Position numbers and translations under genes: made by a program
Notes under the pieces: model-generated
Told to the model about the DNA's origin: nothing
Database searches by the model: none
What the model saw: only the letters and a program-made list of their open reading frames with translations
Shown here: one piece after another, positions 7,620-16,683 of the stretch
How the letters are laid out: each line of letters starts with the position of its first letter
Position numbering within the stretch: the stretch's first letter is position 1
From: Acidobacteriaceae bacterium
GTDB taxonomy: Bacteria; Acidobacteriota; Terriglobia; Terriglobales; Acidobacteriaceae
Length of the DNA stretch: 35,106 bases
Direction of reading: 5' to 3'
Assembly (NCBI GenBank): GCA_003171315.1
Contig: PMYE01000047.1
Coordinates: 1-35,106, forward strand

Positions 7620-8654
7620 CTAGACCTTGGCTTCGAGGTCCGCGATCACATCGAAGAAGCGCTGATCGAGGCGGCGGTTGGTGGAGATGGCTTCCTTGAT
7701 GGGGATGTCGGTGATGTCGGTGCCTCGCAGGACGGCGATGCGGCCCCACTTCTTCTGGTGCACCATGTCGATGGCGTGCAGGCCGTAGCGCTGGCCGAGC
7801 ACGCGGTCGAAGGCCGTGGGAACGCCGCCGCGCTGGGTGTGGCCCAGGTTGACGGAGCGCGTTTCGAAGCCGGTTTTCTTCTCGATGAGATCGGCGAGCG
7901 CTTCGCCGATGCCGGAGAGGCGCACATGACCGAAGGAGTCAACCTGCTCAGAGCCGACGACCTGGCCGACCTCGGGCAAATGACAGCCCTCGGCGACCAC
8001 CACGACGCCATAGTGTTTGCCGTGGTCGTAGTTGTACTTGAGCAGCGCGCAGACGTGGTCGATGTCGATCTCTTTTTCGGGAACCAGGATCACGTGCGCT
8101 CCGCCGGCCACGCCGGAGGCATAAGCGATCCAGCCCGCATCGCGGCCCATTACCTCGACCACGATCACGCGGTTGTGGGAGTCGGCGGTGGTGTGGATGC
8201 GGTCGACGGCCTCGGTGGCGATCATGACCGCGGTGTCGAAGCCGAAGGTCTGGTCGGTTCCGCTGATGTCGTTGTCGATGGTCTTGGGAACGCCGACGGC
8301 ATGGATGCCGTTCTCGCTGAGAAAGAGCGTGACGGATTGCGTGTCGTCTCCGCCAAGGGCGATGAGGGCATCGATCTTGTTGGCCTTGAGAACCTCCTGC
8401 ACCTTATCGATGCCGCCGGGAATCTTCTTCACGTTGGTGCGCGAGGAATGCAGAATGGTGCCGCCCTTCAACTGGATGCCGTCGGTGTTTTCGAGCGTGA
8501 GCGGAATAAAGTTGTTATCCAGCACGCCGCGCCAGCCGTTCAAAAAGCCGATGAACTCGTCCCCATAGTGGTTGATGCCTTTTCTGACCGCTGCATAAAT
8601 AACCGCATTCAATCCGGGGCAATCGCCGCCACCGGTCAACAAAGCAACTCGCAT
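7620..8654 (-). CDS. pfp: 6-phosphofructokinase, residues suggest pyrophosphate-dependent type
   Basis: A 344-residue PfkA-superfamily enzyme with GGGDCPGLN at 8-16, the catalytic TIDND at 125-129 (Asp127 base), MGRDAGW at 169-175 and the sugar-binding LGHTQRGG at 270-277. Position 104 is Asp (GGDD) and position 124 is Lys (PKTIDND). ATP-dependent enzymes have Gly at both positions, and the Asp/Lys pair is the signature of PPi-dependent enzymes, where Asp104 blocks ATP and Lys124 binds phosphate. It phosphorylates fructose 6-phosphate, reversibly if PPi-dependent. The start at 8654 is preceded by GAGGAG at 8 bases; an upstream in-frame extension lacks family similarity. Length and HSSRTNVKK resemble the mixed-substrate group III, so donor choice is an inference. 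Confidence 0.93.
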   Translation of the reverse strand: MRVALLTGGGDCPGLNAVIYAAVRKGINHYGDEFIGFLNGWRGVLDNNFIPLTLENTDGIQLKGGTILHSSRTNVKKIPGGIDKVQEVLKANKIDALIALGGDDTQSVTLFLSENGIHAVGVPKTIDNDISGTDQTFGFDTAVMIATEAVDRIHTTADSHNRVIVVEVMGRDAGWIAYASGVAGGAHVILVPEKEIDIDHVCALLKYNYDHGKHYGVVVVAEGCHLPEVGQVVGSEQVDSFGHVRLSGIGEALADLIEKKTGFETRSVNLGHTQRGGVPTAFDRVLGQRYGLHAIDMVHQKKWGRIAVLRGTDITDIPIKEAISTNRRLDQRFFDVIADLEAKV

Positions 8655-8753
8655 CGTGGAATCTCCTCGAAGTGTCTCCGCGGCCCTTCGAGCCGCAATG
8701 AATTTTGTGCGTAAAGTGGCGCCGGAGATGGGGAGAATCACCAGCCTTAACGC

Positions 8754-8781
8754 CGTATATAGTGTATCGCGCCGCTGTCAA
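8754..8781 (-). promoter_or_regulatory. Sigma-70-type promoter for phosphofructokinase gene
   Basis: On the minus strand a perfect TTGACA (8776-8781) is followed after 16 bases by TATACG (8754-8759). Transcription would begin about 90 bases before the start codon at 8654. Confidence 0.55.
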
Positions 8782-8812
8782 CGGGAATCGTGACCGGGCT
8801 CACGAAGAACAG

Positions 8813-8833
8813 AGATCAGGGGTCAGGGATCAG
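8813..8833 (+). repeat. Tandem heptamer array, 3 units
   Basis: Three phased units (AGATCAG, GGGTCAG, GGATCAG) lie in the gap between the divergent phosphofructokinase and membrane-protein genes. They are followed by a short run of 9-base repeats of the type GTTAGCGGA. Confidence 0.7.
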
Positions 8834-8935
8834 GAGCGGGGTTGGCGGAGTTAGCGGAGTTTGGGCGGTGCTTGAACTTCAATGCCGGGAATGGAATTCC
8901 AGTGTTCGCAGCGCGCGGGGGTGGTTCAATAAGGT

Positions 8936-9592
8936 ATGCGCGATACTGGCGCCTTATACCTGTTTGCATTCGTCGGCCTGGTCGTCATTGTACTGCTGGT
9001 GCTGCTGCAGTTGACCCGGCTGGGCTACCTGATTCGCGCCACGATTCCCGACCGGCCGCGGCAGAGGATGTTCATCGCATCGGTCGCCTTCCTGATTACC
9101 TTTGCCGGCGTGCGGCTTCTGGTTCACCGGATCGCGAATCACGAGGGGCACATGCAGTGGGTGGTGGTGCGCGGGATGCACATTCACCACCTGGTGTGGG
9201 GCATTCTGATTCTGCTTTTGGTGGGTTATGGCTGGCTGCTGGATCTGGGCTGGTCGCACTCGCCGATGTCGATTTTCTTCGGTCGGCTGATGGCAGTCGG
9301 CTACGGCGTGGGCGCGGCGCTCACTCTGGACGAGTTTGCGTTGTGGCTGAGCCTCTCGCCCGATGCCTACTGGACGCGGGAGGGCCGGCTCAGCATCGAT
9401 GCGGTGATCATCTTTGGCGCCATCCTGGGCGTGGGCGCGTGGGGCGCGCCGTTTTTCCGAGCCCTGCAGCGAGTGTGGCGCAAGCAGACCATCGTACGCA
9501 AACGCATCGGCCCGCTCACCTCCCCTATTCGCCGCGCGCGGTTGCTTCGTCGTCGTAAAGTTCGGCGATTACCGACGCATATCGCGCAATGA
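8936..9592 (+). CDS. Uncharacterised polytopic membrane protein with HIHH motif
   Basis: A 218-residue protein with about five hydrophobic helices (roughly residues 7-27, 45-63, 84-104, 112-130 and 154-172). Polar motifs at helix ends are striking: GMHIHH (80-85), LTLDEFALWL (129-138) and YWTREGRLSIDA (145-156). From memory, a similar combination occurs in an uncharacterised family of actinobacterial integral membrane proteins. Clustered His, Asp and Glu could bind a metal or carry protons, but no function is known. The C-terminal 30 residues are very basic and are encoded in the segment that overlaps the convergent acyl-CoA synthetase gene by 68 bases. AAGG sits only three bases before the ATG. 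Confidence 0.75.
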   Translation: MRDTGALYLFAFVGLVVIVLLVLLQLTRLGYLIRATIPDRPRQRMFIASVAFLITFAGVRLLVHRIANHEGHMQWVVVRGMHIHHLVWGILILLLVGYGWLLDLGWSHSPMSIFFGRLMAVGYGVGAALTLDEFALWLSLSPDAYWTREGRLSIDAVIIFGAILGVGAWGAPFFRALQRVWRKQTIVRKRIGPLTSPIRRARLLRRRKVRRLPTHIAQ

Positions 9593-11327
9593 GAACGCGG
9601 CGCTTGAGCTTCATGGAGGGCGTGAGCTCTCCGGACTCCTGGCCCCACTCGTCGGCAACAATGCGGAAACGCTTGAGAGTTTCAAAGTTGGCCAGCGTGC
9701 CGTTCACCTCGCGGATGAGTTCGGCATAGAGCGCAACCACGCGGGCATCGGCCACCAGTTCGGCGCGCGGCTGGGCCGGAATGCCGCGATGGCGGGCCCA
9801 GTCCTCAAGCGCCGCGAAGTTGGGCGAGATCAGCGCGGAGATGAACTTGTGGCGATCCCCCACCAGCGCCGCGTGCGCCACCAGCACGCTGTCTTTGAGC
9901 TTGTTCTCGATGGGCTGTGGCGCGACGAGCTTGCCGCCGGAAGTCTTCAGCAGCTCCTTCTTGCGATCGGTGATGAAAAGAAAGCCATCCGCGTCGAGAT
10001 GGCCGATGTCTCCGGTGCGGAACCATCCCTGGCTGTCAAAACACTCGGCGGTTGCGGCGGGCTTTTGCCAGTAACCCGCGAAGACCGAAGGACCGCGAAC
10101 CAGCAGTTCGCCATCTTCGGCGAGTTTGAGCTCGAGATTGCTCAAGGGCATGCCGGCCGCGCCCATGCGATGGCGCAGAGGCGTGTTGAGCGCGATGACC
10201 GGCGAGGTTTCAGTGAGGCCGTAACCCTCCCAGAGCGAAATGCCGACTGCGGCAAACCATTTCGCGGTGTCGATTCCGAGGGGCGCGCCTCCTGAAACAA
10301 AGACCCTTACGCGCCCGCCGAAGGCCTCGCGAACCTTGGAGTAGACCAGCTTGTCGGCGAGCTTCCACAAAAGCGAGCCCGGCTGACGGCCATCGTAGAC
10401 GATATCGGCGGAGCGCAAGCCCAGATGAATGGCCCAGGCCAGCAGGCGCTTCTTGACCGGCGATTGCCCGGCGCGGCGTTCGACCTCCTGACGAATCTTC
10501 TCGTAGACCCGCGGCACGCCGACCAGCACGGTGGGCCGGACCTCGCGCATGGCCTGCGGCAGCTTGTCGAATTGCGAGCAGTAGGCCAACTGCGCGCCGT
10601 AGTTGTACATAACGTAGTCGAGAGCGCGGGCGGTGACGTGGGAGAGCGGCAGGAACGAAATGCAGGCGTCAGTGGAATCGAACGAGAAGTCCACCGGGGT
10701 ATAACACTGGTTGGCGGCGATGTTGCCGTGGGTGAGGATCACGCCTTTGGGCACGCCGGTGGTGCCTGAGGTGTAGATGAGCGTGGCCACATCGCGGGGT
10801 TCGACAGAATGTGCAAGAGCGTCAAAGACCGGGTCGCGCTCAGCGCCCAATGCGTCGGCATCGCCGATGAGCTGGTTCATGGCGATGGCGCCTTCGGGCG
10901 CCGGGCAATCCATCATGAGGATGTGTTCCAACTGAGTTAGCTCACGGACGGAGTACAGCTTGTCGAACTGCCGGCGAGTGGAGACCACAGCGATGCGGCA
11001 GCCGGCATCGCCGATCTGCTCCGCGATCTGCTCGCCGGTAAGCGTGGGATAGATGGGCACGTCGGCCGCGCCGATGGCCAGCGCGGCAAAGTCGGTAACC
11101 GCCCACTCCCAGCGGTTCTCGCTGATGAGGGCAATGCGGTCGCCCTTTTTCGCGCCCATGCGCAGAAAGGCCGTGGCCAGCGCGCGGACGCGCTGATAGA
11201 TCTGGTCGGAAGAGATAGGGCGCCAATGGCTGAACTCGTCCTGCCACAGGACGGCGCGCGGATTGGCAGCCGCGGCAACGCGAAAGAAAAGGTCATTGAC
11301 GGTCGCAATCTGAGGGACAGGAATCAT
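9525..11327 (-). CDS. Long-chain acyl-CoA synthetase (FadD-like, AMP-forming)
   Basis: A 600-residue member of the ANL superfamily, the normal length for the FAA1/FadD15-type group. Key motifs are the phosphate loop LIYTSGTTGVPKG (183-195), the adenine-binding YGLTETSPV, the GWFRTGDIG hinge region and ITDRKKELLKTSGGK, which precedes the C-terminal domain. It activates fatty acids with ATP and CoA to acyl-CoA at the inner face of the membrane, feeding beta-oxidation or lipid synthesis. The EtfB and membrane Fe-S oxidoreductase genes later in the window fit a beta-oxidation role. No clear Shine-Dalgarno sequence precedes the ATG at 11327. The 3' end overlaps the convergent membrane-protein gene. 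Confidence 0.93.
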   Translation of the reverse strand: MIPVPQIATVNDLFFRVAAAANPRAVLWQDEFSHWRPISSDQIYQRVRALATAFLRMGAKKGDRIALISENRWEWAVTDFAALAIGAADVPIYPTLTGEQIAEQIGDAGCRIAVVSTRRQFDKLYSVRELTQLEHILMMDCPAPEGAIAMNQLIGDADALGAERDPVFDALAHSVEPRDVATLIYTSGTTGVPKGVILTHGNIAANQCYTPVDFSFDSTDACISFLPLSHVTARALDYVMYNYGAQLAYCSQFDKLPQAMREVRPTVLVGVPRVYEKIRQEVERRAGQSPVKKRLLAWAIHLGLRSADIVYDGRQPGSLLWKLADKLVYSKVREAFGGRVRVFVSGGAPLGIDTAKWFAAVGISLWEGYGLTETSPVIALNTPLRHRMGAAGMPLSNLELKLAEDGELLVRGPSVFAGYWQKPAATAECFDSQGWFRTGDIGHLDADGFLFITDRKKELLKTSGGKLVAPQPIENKLKDSVLVAHAALVGDRHKFISALISPNFAALEDWARHRGIPAQPRAELVADARVVALYAELIREVNGTLANFETLKRFRIVADEWGQESGELTPSMKLKRRVLIARYASVIAELYDDEATARGE

Positions 11328-11585
11328 TGCTGGTTTTCAAGAGACGGGGACTATCCTAACATCCGGGCCGTGGAGTTGCACCAAACCCGCCAGCCGCTCG
11401 CTTCCAGCTTCCAGGGATATTGCGAGCGCAGCAATGCGTGAAATCATGGAATACGATATTCATTTGGCATCTTTCTCTTGGAATAAAACCAAACAAAGAA
11501 GCGTCACAAATCGAACACTGTAGCCAATGCTGTGCGCAACGGCAAGCGCGGGCGCACTCTGGCATCGCGAAGGAGGTACGCTTTC

Positions 11586-13796
11586 ATGAACATATCTATG
11601 AGATGGTCAGGCAGGGCGGTTGCGCTCATCCTCAGCGCCGCGTGCGCAGTTTTTTTTGTACCGGCGCTAACAAATGCGCAGCCCGATCGCAGTTCGGCGC
11701 CGGTTAAGTCGGCTGCGAATCCGGCGAACGCCGGGACAAGCGCTCCGATTCGGCGGCCCTGGATGGATCGTTCCCTATCGCCGGAGCAGCGCGCCGGTCT
11801 GCTCGTCAAAGCCATGACCCTCGACGAGAAGATCCACATGATGCATGGCGTCGGCGCCTGTGCTGAAGTCTGGACCGAAAAATGCCCCATGCCCATCAAG
11901 GGCTACGTGGGCGAGGCGCCCGCCATTGACCGCCTCGGCATTCCGCATCTCAACCTTGCTGACGGCCGCGCCGGCGTCGGTAACAAGGCAGTGAATGTAA
12001 CCCTGCTCCCCGCGCCTATCGCCGCCGCTTCAAGCTGGGACCCCGCATTGCTCAACGAGTTCGGCCACGTACTCGGCAAAGAAGAGTGGGACAAAGGCGC
12101 CAATGTCGCTCTCTCGCCCACCATCGACGTCGTCCGCGTGCCCGAGTGGGGACGCACCTTTGAGAGCTACGGCGAAGATCCCTACTTCAATGGCCGCATG
12201 GCGGCGGCCGAGATCAAAGGCATCCAGGCTGAAGGCCCCATCGCCGACGCCAATATGTACCTGACCATGAACCAGGAGAACTCGCGCTTCAGTTCCGACT
12301 CCGTTGTCGACGAGCGCACCCTCCAGGAAATTTATCTGCCACCCTACGCGGCAGCGGTCGCCGAAGGCCACGTAGGCACCTTCATGTGCGCCTACGTGAA
12401 GACCAATGGGGTCTACTCCTGCGAGAACGCTCACCTTCTGCGCGATCTGCTGCGCAAGGAGCTGAAGTTCGACGGCTGGGTCATGAGCGACTGGGGCGCC
12501 ACCCACTCCACCGTCGACGCCGCAAATCATGGCCTCGACCAGGAAATGCCCATTGACGAGTACTTCGGCGCACCGCTCGAGAAGGCCGTCGAGGACGGCA
12601 AGGTCACCGTCGCCACCATCGACGAGCACGTGCGTAATATCCTCATTCCCATGTTCCGCCAGGGCCTCCTCGACCGCCAGCAGCCCGGCAATTGGGATTC
12701 CAACGTCCGCACGGACGCGCACACCGCCTTCTCGCGTAAGGCAGCCGAAGAGAGCACCATCCTGCTCAAGAATCAGGGCGCGCTGCTGCCTCTGCGCGCC
12801 GATGCTTCCATCGCCGTCATCGGCGAGGCCGGCAGCACCAAGCCCAAGGGCGAAGGCGGCGGCAGCTCGGAGGTCGTCGCGCCCTATATCGTTAGCCCCT
12901 TCGACGGCATCGGCAAGCGTGGTAAGGGAAAAATCACCTCGGACGACGGCGCCGATCTCTATAAAGCCGCCGCGACCGCTCGCGCCGCGGACGTGGCCAT
13001 CGTCTTCGCCCGCACCGAAGAAACCGAGGGCTACGACCGTCCCGGCCTCAATCTGCCCGGGAACCAGGACGCACTGATCTCTGCCGTCGCCGCGGCCAAC
13101 AAGAAGACCATCGTCGTCCTCGATACCGGCGGTCCCGTTCTTATGCCCTGGATCGATCGAGTGGCGGGCGTGCTTGAAGCCTGGTACTCAGGCCAGGAAG
13201 ACGGCAACGCTATCGCAGCTATTCTCTATGGCGACTTCAACCCCTCCGCCAAGCTGCCCCTCACCTTCCCCCGGACTGCTACCGAGATCCCCACGGCGAG
13301 CAAGGAACAGTGGCCCGGCGTGAATGGCCGTTCTCTCTACAGCGAAGGACTCAATGTCGGCTATCGATGGTACGACGCAACCCATACCCAACCCTTGTTT
13401 CCGTTTGGGTTTGGACTGTCGTATACCACGTTCCGGCTGAATCGCCTGGCGGTCGAGCCGCGCGAGCTGAAATCGAAATCCGGGGCCGCTCCGGAAGCTG
13501 TTTTGGTGAAGGTCGATGTGACCAACACGGGCACACGAGACGGCGCTGAGGTGGTTGAAGCTTATGTGGCTGACCCGTCTAAGAATGGCGAGCCGCCACA
13601 TCAACTACGCGGCTTTGCGAAAGTCCGCCTGAAGGTTGGGGAGACGAAGTCAGTGACTTTCACGCTAGATCGGCGGTCGTTCTCGATCTACGATGTATCG
13701 CTGCATCGCTGGACCTGTCTGCCGGGAACCTATGATGTCCTGGTCGGTACATCCTCGCGCGATTTGCCTTTGCATGACCGCATTACAATCCGGTGA
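11586..13796 (+). CDS. Secreted glycoside hydrolase family 3 (beta-glucosidase-like)
   Basis: A 736-residue protein starting at ATG 11586, ten bases after GGAGG. It has an export signal (residues 1-32, cleaved near TNAQ), a GH3 barrel domain, the second GH3 domain and a C-terminal fibronectin-III-like domain. The barrel includes WGRTFESYGEDP (188-199) and the nucleophile Asp302 in GWVMSDWGATHS. Such enzymes release sugars from beta-linked oligosaccharides or xylan. The highly conserved Lys-His pair of the -1 subsite is replaced by Asn223-Met224 (IADANMYLTMNQE), so substrate or activity may differ. Codon use changes near 13350: before it third positions are almost all C or G-C, after it they are mixed. 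Confidence 0.9.
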   Translation: MNISMRWSGRAVALILSAACAVFFVPALTNAQPDRSSAPVKSAANPANAGTSAPIRRPWMDRSLSPEQRAGLLVKAMTLDEKIHMMHGVGACAEVWTEKCPMPIKGYVGEAPAIDRLGIPHLNLADGRAGVGNKAVNVTLLPAPIAAASSWDPALLNEFGHVLGKEEWDKGANVALSPTIDVVRVPEWGRTFESYGEDPYFNGRMAAAEIKGIQAEGPIADANMYLTMNQENSRFSSDSVVDERTLQEIYLPPYAAAVAEGHVGTFMCAYVKTNGVYSCENAHLLRDLLRKELKFDGWVMSDWGATHSTVDAANHGLDQEMPIDEYFGAPLEKAVEDGKVTVATIDEHVRNILIPMFRQGLLDRQQPGNWDSNVRTDAHTAFSRKAAEESTILLKNQGALLPLRADASIAVIGEAGSTKPKGEGGGSSEVVAPYIVSPFDGIGKRGKGKITSDDGADLYKAAATARAADVAIVFARTEETEGYDRPGLNLPGNQDALISAVAAANKKTIVVLDTGGPVLMPWIDRVAGVLEAWYSGQEDGNAIAAILYGDFNPSAKLPLTFPRTATEIPTASKEQWPGVNGRSLYSEGLNVGYRWYDATHTQPLFPFGFGLSYTTFRLNRLAVEPRELKSKSGAAPEAVLVKVDVTNTGTRDGAEVVEAYVADPSKNGEPPHQLRGFAKVRLKVGETKSVTFTLDRRSFSIYDVSLHRWTCLPGTYDVLVGTSSRDLPLHDRITIR

Positions 13797-13980
13797 GGCA
13801 GGCTGCCGGAGTAGGAACATAGCCCTAAGGTATTTTTTCCAGTTTCTATAAGGTTTTTGACGTGCCGCGCGAAGCGGCGTTCGCCGCGGCGTGCAACGGC
13901 AGGTGGCTTCGGCGAACGGCAACGCGAAAAAATGCGCTCGGCATTCGCATAAAATCCGATGCCTCAGCAGGCTGGAGGGA

Positions 13981-14010
13981 CGAGGAGTCCGGCGGGCGCC
14001 GGACTCCTCG
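13981..14010. terminator. Strong bidirectional hairpin between GH3 and pstS genes
   Basis: CGAGGAGTCCGGC (13981-13993) and its exact complement (13998-14010) form a 13-base-pair stem with loop GGGC. It lies 7 bases past the pstS stop and 185 bases past the convergent GH3 stop. No T-tract follows on either strand, but position and stability fit a shared terminator or mRNA 3' stabiliser. Confidence 0.6.
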
Positions 14011-14017
14011 CGGTGCG

Positions 14018-15019
14018 TTACGGCAGGGAGTAGACGGTCTGCAGAACCTTTTCCTGCACGTTGCTTGGGAGCGGCGCATAGGAGAGAGTAGAGACTTCGC
14101 TCTCGCCGGACTTGATGCACCAGCTGAGCAGGTCCTTGATGACCTTTTCTTTCGCCATATCCTTGGGCTGCGTAGGAATGAGCAGATAGGTGAAGCTGGA
14201 GACGGGGTAGGAATTGGGCCCCGGAGCGTTGGTGATGGAGACGCGATAATCGGCTGGTATCTTGGCCGTGGCCGCGGCAGCCGACACGCCGTCAATCGAA
14301 GCCTTGAGGAATTTTCCGTCCGCGTTTTCCACTAAGCCGAAGTCGATGTGGTTTTGCAGAGCATAAATCAGCTCGACGTAGCCGATGGCGCCGGGCAACT
14401 GGCGCACGTAGCCGGCCACGCCCTCGTTCCCTTTGCCGCCCACGCCTGTCGGCCAGTTAATGGAAGTGCCCTTGCCCGGACCGCCGGCCCACTCTTTGCT
14501 GATCTTGCTCAGGAAGTCGGTCCAGATGAAGGTGGTGCCGCTGCCATCCGAGCGATGAACGACGATGATCTTCTGATCGGGCAAATGAACGCCGGGATTG
14601 TCCTTGGCGATGCGCGGATCGTTCCAGTTCGTGATCTTGCCCAGGAAGATGTCCGAGAGTACAGATTGGCTGAATTTGAGATCGGTAGCGACGCCGGGAA
14701 CATTGTAGGCCGGCACGTCCGCGCCCAGCACGGTGGGAATGTGAATCAGCTTGACGCCGCACGAAGCGAGCAACTCGTCGGTCATGGGCATATCGGATGC
14801 GCCGAAGTCGACGGTCCCCGAGCACACCTGCTTGATGCCGCCGCCGGAGCCGATGGATTGATAGTTGATCTGAACGCCGGGATGCGCGGCGCTGTATTCG
14901 CTGAACCACTTGGAATAGATGGGATACGGGAACGTTGCGCCCGCAGCCGTGATCGTTTGAGCATGAGCCGCGCTCAGCGCCCACACCAACAACGCAATGA
15001 CGACTAATGATTTCTTCAC
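14018..15019 (-). CDS. pstS: Phosphate ABC transporter substrate-binding protein PstS
   Basis: A 333-residue periplasmic binding protein. The GTG start at 15019 is preferred because GGGAG lies 7-8 bases upstream and it gives a clean signal peptide (MKKSLVVIALLVWALSAAHAQ) before the mature start TITAAGATFPYP, typical of PstS. Phosphate-binding landmarks are SGGGIKQV, DFGASDMPM and HRSDGSGTTFIW. It delivers inorganic phosphate to PstCAB. It sits directly after phoB and phoR on the same strand, so PhoB control is likely, but pstC, pstA and pstB do not follow: the next gene is a convergent GH3 glycosidase. The gap to phoR holds a heptamer array. Confidence 0.94.
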   Translation of the reverse strand: MKKSLVVIALLVWALSAAHAQTITAAGATFPYPIYSKWFSEYSAAHPGVQINYQSIGSGGGIKQVCSGTVDFGASDMPMTDELLASCGVKLIHIPTVLGADVPAYNVPGVATDLKFSQSVLSDIFLGKITNWNDPRIAKDNPGVHLPDQKIIVVHRSDGSGTTFIWTDFLSKISKEWAGGPGKGTSINWPTGVGGKGNEGVAGYVRQLPGAIGYVELIYALQNHIDFGLVENADGKFLKASIDGVSAAAATAKIPADYRVSITNAPGPNSYPVSSFTYLLIPTQPKDMAKEKVIKDLLSWCIKSGESEVSTLSYAPLPSNVQEKVLQTVYSLP

Positions 15020-15115
15020 AATTGTCTCCCTGGCAGTTTGCCTGCCGCAGATCATTGTCTACGCGCAATGTTACGGAGAGTTGAAAAGAAACAGAGAAAA
15101 GAGATCGGGGACTAA

Positions 15116-15150
15116 GAAACAGGGAACAGGGATCAGGGATCAGGGAACAG
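15116..15150 (+). repeat. Tandem heptamer array, 5 units, in the phoR-pstS gap
   Basis: Five phased units (GAAACAG, GGAACAG, GGATCAG, GGATCAG, GGAACAG) lie about 100 bases upstream of the pstS start on the opposite sense. Unit type matches the arrays at 7455 and 8813. Confidence 0.8.
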
Positions 15151-15247
15151 TGTCCGCGGGTAGTGGAAAAGCGCCATCTGGAGACCGAGGAGGCGCCGTG
15201 GAAGGTAGTTGCGAACGGGTGGATCCCAAGACCAAGCCGGCTTCGCC

Positions 15248-16675
15248 TCAGGCCGTGGCAGCGGAGGCAGGCTGCGGCGCGGGCTGGGGGACAGTTTGCG
15301 GAGCGGGCGCCAGAGGCAGCGTGAAGTGGAACGACGCGCCTTTGCCGAGCTCGCTTTCGCACCAGATGCGCCCGCCGTGGGCCTGGACGATGTGTTTGAC
15401 GATGGCGAGACCCAGGCCCGTTCCGCCCGACTCGCGCGAGCGCGCTTTATCGATGCGGTAGAAGCGCTCGAAGATGCGCTCCAGATGCTCGGAGGCGATG
15501 CCGGGGCCAAAGTCCTGAATGGTGAATTGCACCTCGGAAACCAGTAGGCGCGCGCCGGCGCGGATGCGCTTGCCGGATTGGGCGTATTTGAGCGAGTTCT
15601 CCATCAGATTGCCGAAGACCTGGTGCATGGCATCGGGATCGGCCATGACGAGAGCGTCGGGCGCGCCTGCGGACTGCAACTTGATGCCCGAGTCGGCAAC
15701 CATGCCGCCGAGCGAATCGATGGCATCCTGGAGGAGCACACTGGCGCGGGCCGGCTGCAGCGAGAGCTTGTAGTCGGGGCTTTCGACGCTGGCCAGAGCA
15801 AGCAGATCCTCCGTGAGGCGGCTCATGCGGCTGGCATTTTTGAGGATGACGCCGAGGAATTCCAGAGTGGTCTCCGGGCTGGGATTGGGATCCTCGATCA
15901 GCGTCTCCACATAGCCTTGGATCGATGTCAACGGCGTGCGCAGCTCGTGGCTGACGTTGGCGACAAACTCGCGGCGGGATTTTTGCGCAGCTTCGATGCC
16001 GGTGACGTCGTGAAGCACGGCGAGCGCGCCGCCAGCGGACAAGGGGGCGGCGTTGACCTCGAAGACGCGTCCGGGAGCAAGCAGCGTGGCGCGGCCTACG
16101 CAAAGTTCACGGCGTTCCAGCGCGCCACGCACGCAGGCCAACAGCTCGGGATCGCGTACGGAGTGAACGAGCGGGCGGCCGGGGAGGAGTTGCGCTCCCG
16201 CGATGCGCTGCATGACGGCATTGGACCAGCGCACTAAACCAGAGGGCGTAATGGCGACCACCGCCTCCTGCATGGAATCGAGCATCACGGTCAGCTCGTG
16301 ACGGCTGCTTTCCAGCTCGGCAAAGTCCTTGCCCAGGCGTTCGGCGGTTTGGTTCAGGGCGGCTTCCACGGTGGATATCTCGTCGTCGCCTGTAGCGTCG
16401 ATACGGGCAGCCAGATCGCCTTCGGCGATACGGCGGGCGAAAGCAACGACGCGCCGGAGACGGGCGGAGGCAGAGGCGGCGATCCAGGCGGCCAGCGGTA
16501 TAGCGATTACGAGGGCGATGAGGCCGGACCAGAAGACGAGAGGGCCGATGTCACGCAACGTGTCTGGCTCCTGATGCTCCACGAGGCCGTAAAGAACGGT
16601 TTCCATCACCAGGGTGACGAAGACCAAAAGAGCGGTGAAAAGGCCGAGCAGTTTGGCGAAGACTCTGGAGGTCAT
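15248..16675 (-). CDS. phoR: Phosphate-regulon sensor histidine kinase PhoR
   Basis: A 475-residue membrane kinase. Two membrane helices (about 7-30 and 45-66) frame a very short periplasmic loop, as in PhoR, which senses phosphate through the Pst/PhoU complex rather than by direct ligand binding. A HAMP region (70-120), a PAS-like domain (128-225), the HisKA box [15 protein letters not shown] with phospho-acceptor His243, and a HATPase domain ending in [19 protein letters not shown] follow. The C-terminal 30 residues are a Pro/Ala/Gln-rich tail. The gene lies 113 bases after phoB on the same strand and its leader consists of a heptamer array rather than a strong ribosome binding site. Confidence 0.92.
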   Translation of the reverse strand: MTSRVFAKLLGLFTALLVFVTLVMETVLYGLVEHQEPDTLRDIGPLVFWSGLIALVIAIPLAAWIAASASARLRRVVAFARRIAEGDLAARIDATGDDEISTVEAALNQTAERLGKDFAELESSRHELTVMLDSMQEAVVAITPSGLVRWSNAVMQRIAGAQLLPGRPLVHSVRDPELLACVRGALERRELCVGRATLLAPGRVFEVNAAPLSAGGALAVLHDVTGIEAAQKSRREFVANVSHELRTPLTSIQGYVETLIEDPNPSPETTLEFLGVILKNASRMSRLTEDLLALASVESPDYKLSLQPARASVLLQDAIDSLGGMVADSGIKLQSAGAPDALVMADPDAMHQVFGNLMENSLKYAQSGKRIRAGARLLVSEVQFTIQDFGPGIASEHLERIFERFYRIDKARSRESGGTGLGLAIVKHIVQAHGGRIWCESELGKGASFHFTLPLAPAPQTVPQPAPQPASAATA

Positions 16676-16683
16676 GGAAATTT

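Noticed and set aside
6978-8714. 578-residue open frame on the plus strand
   Set aside because: It is antisense to the acetyltransferase and phosphofructokinase genes, which have full family motifs. High GC in third positions creates long antisense frames.
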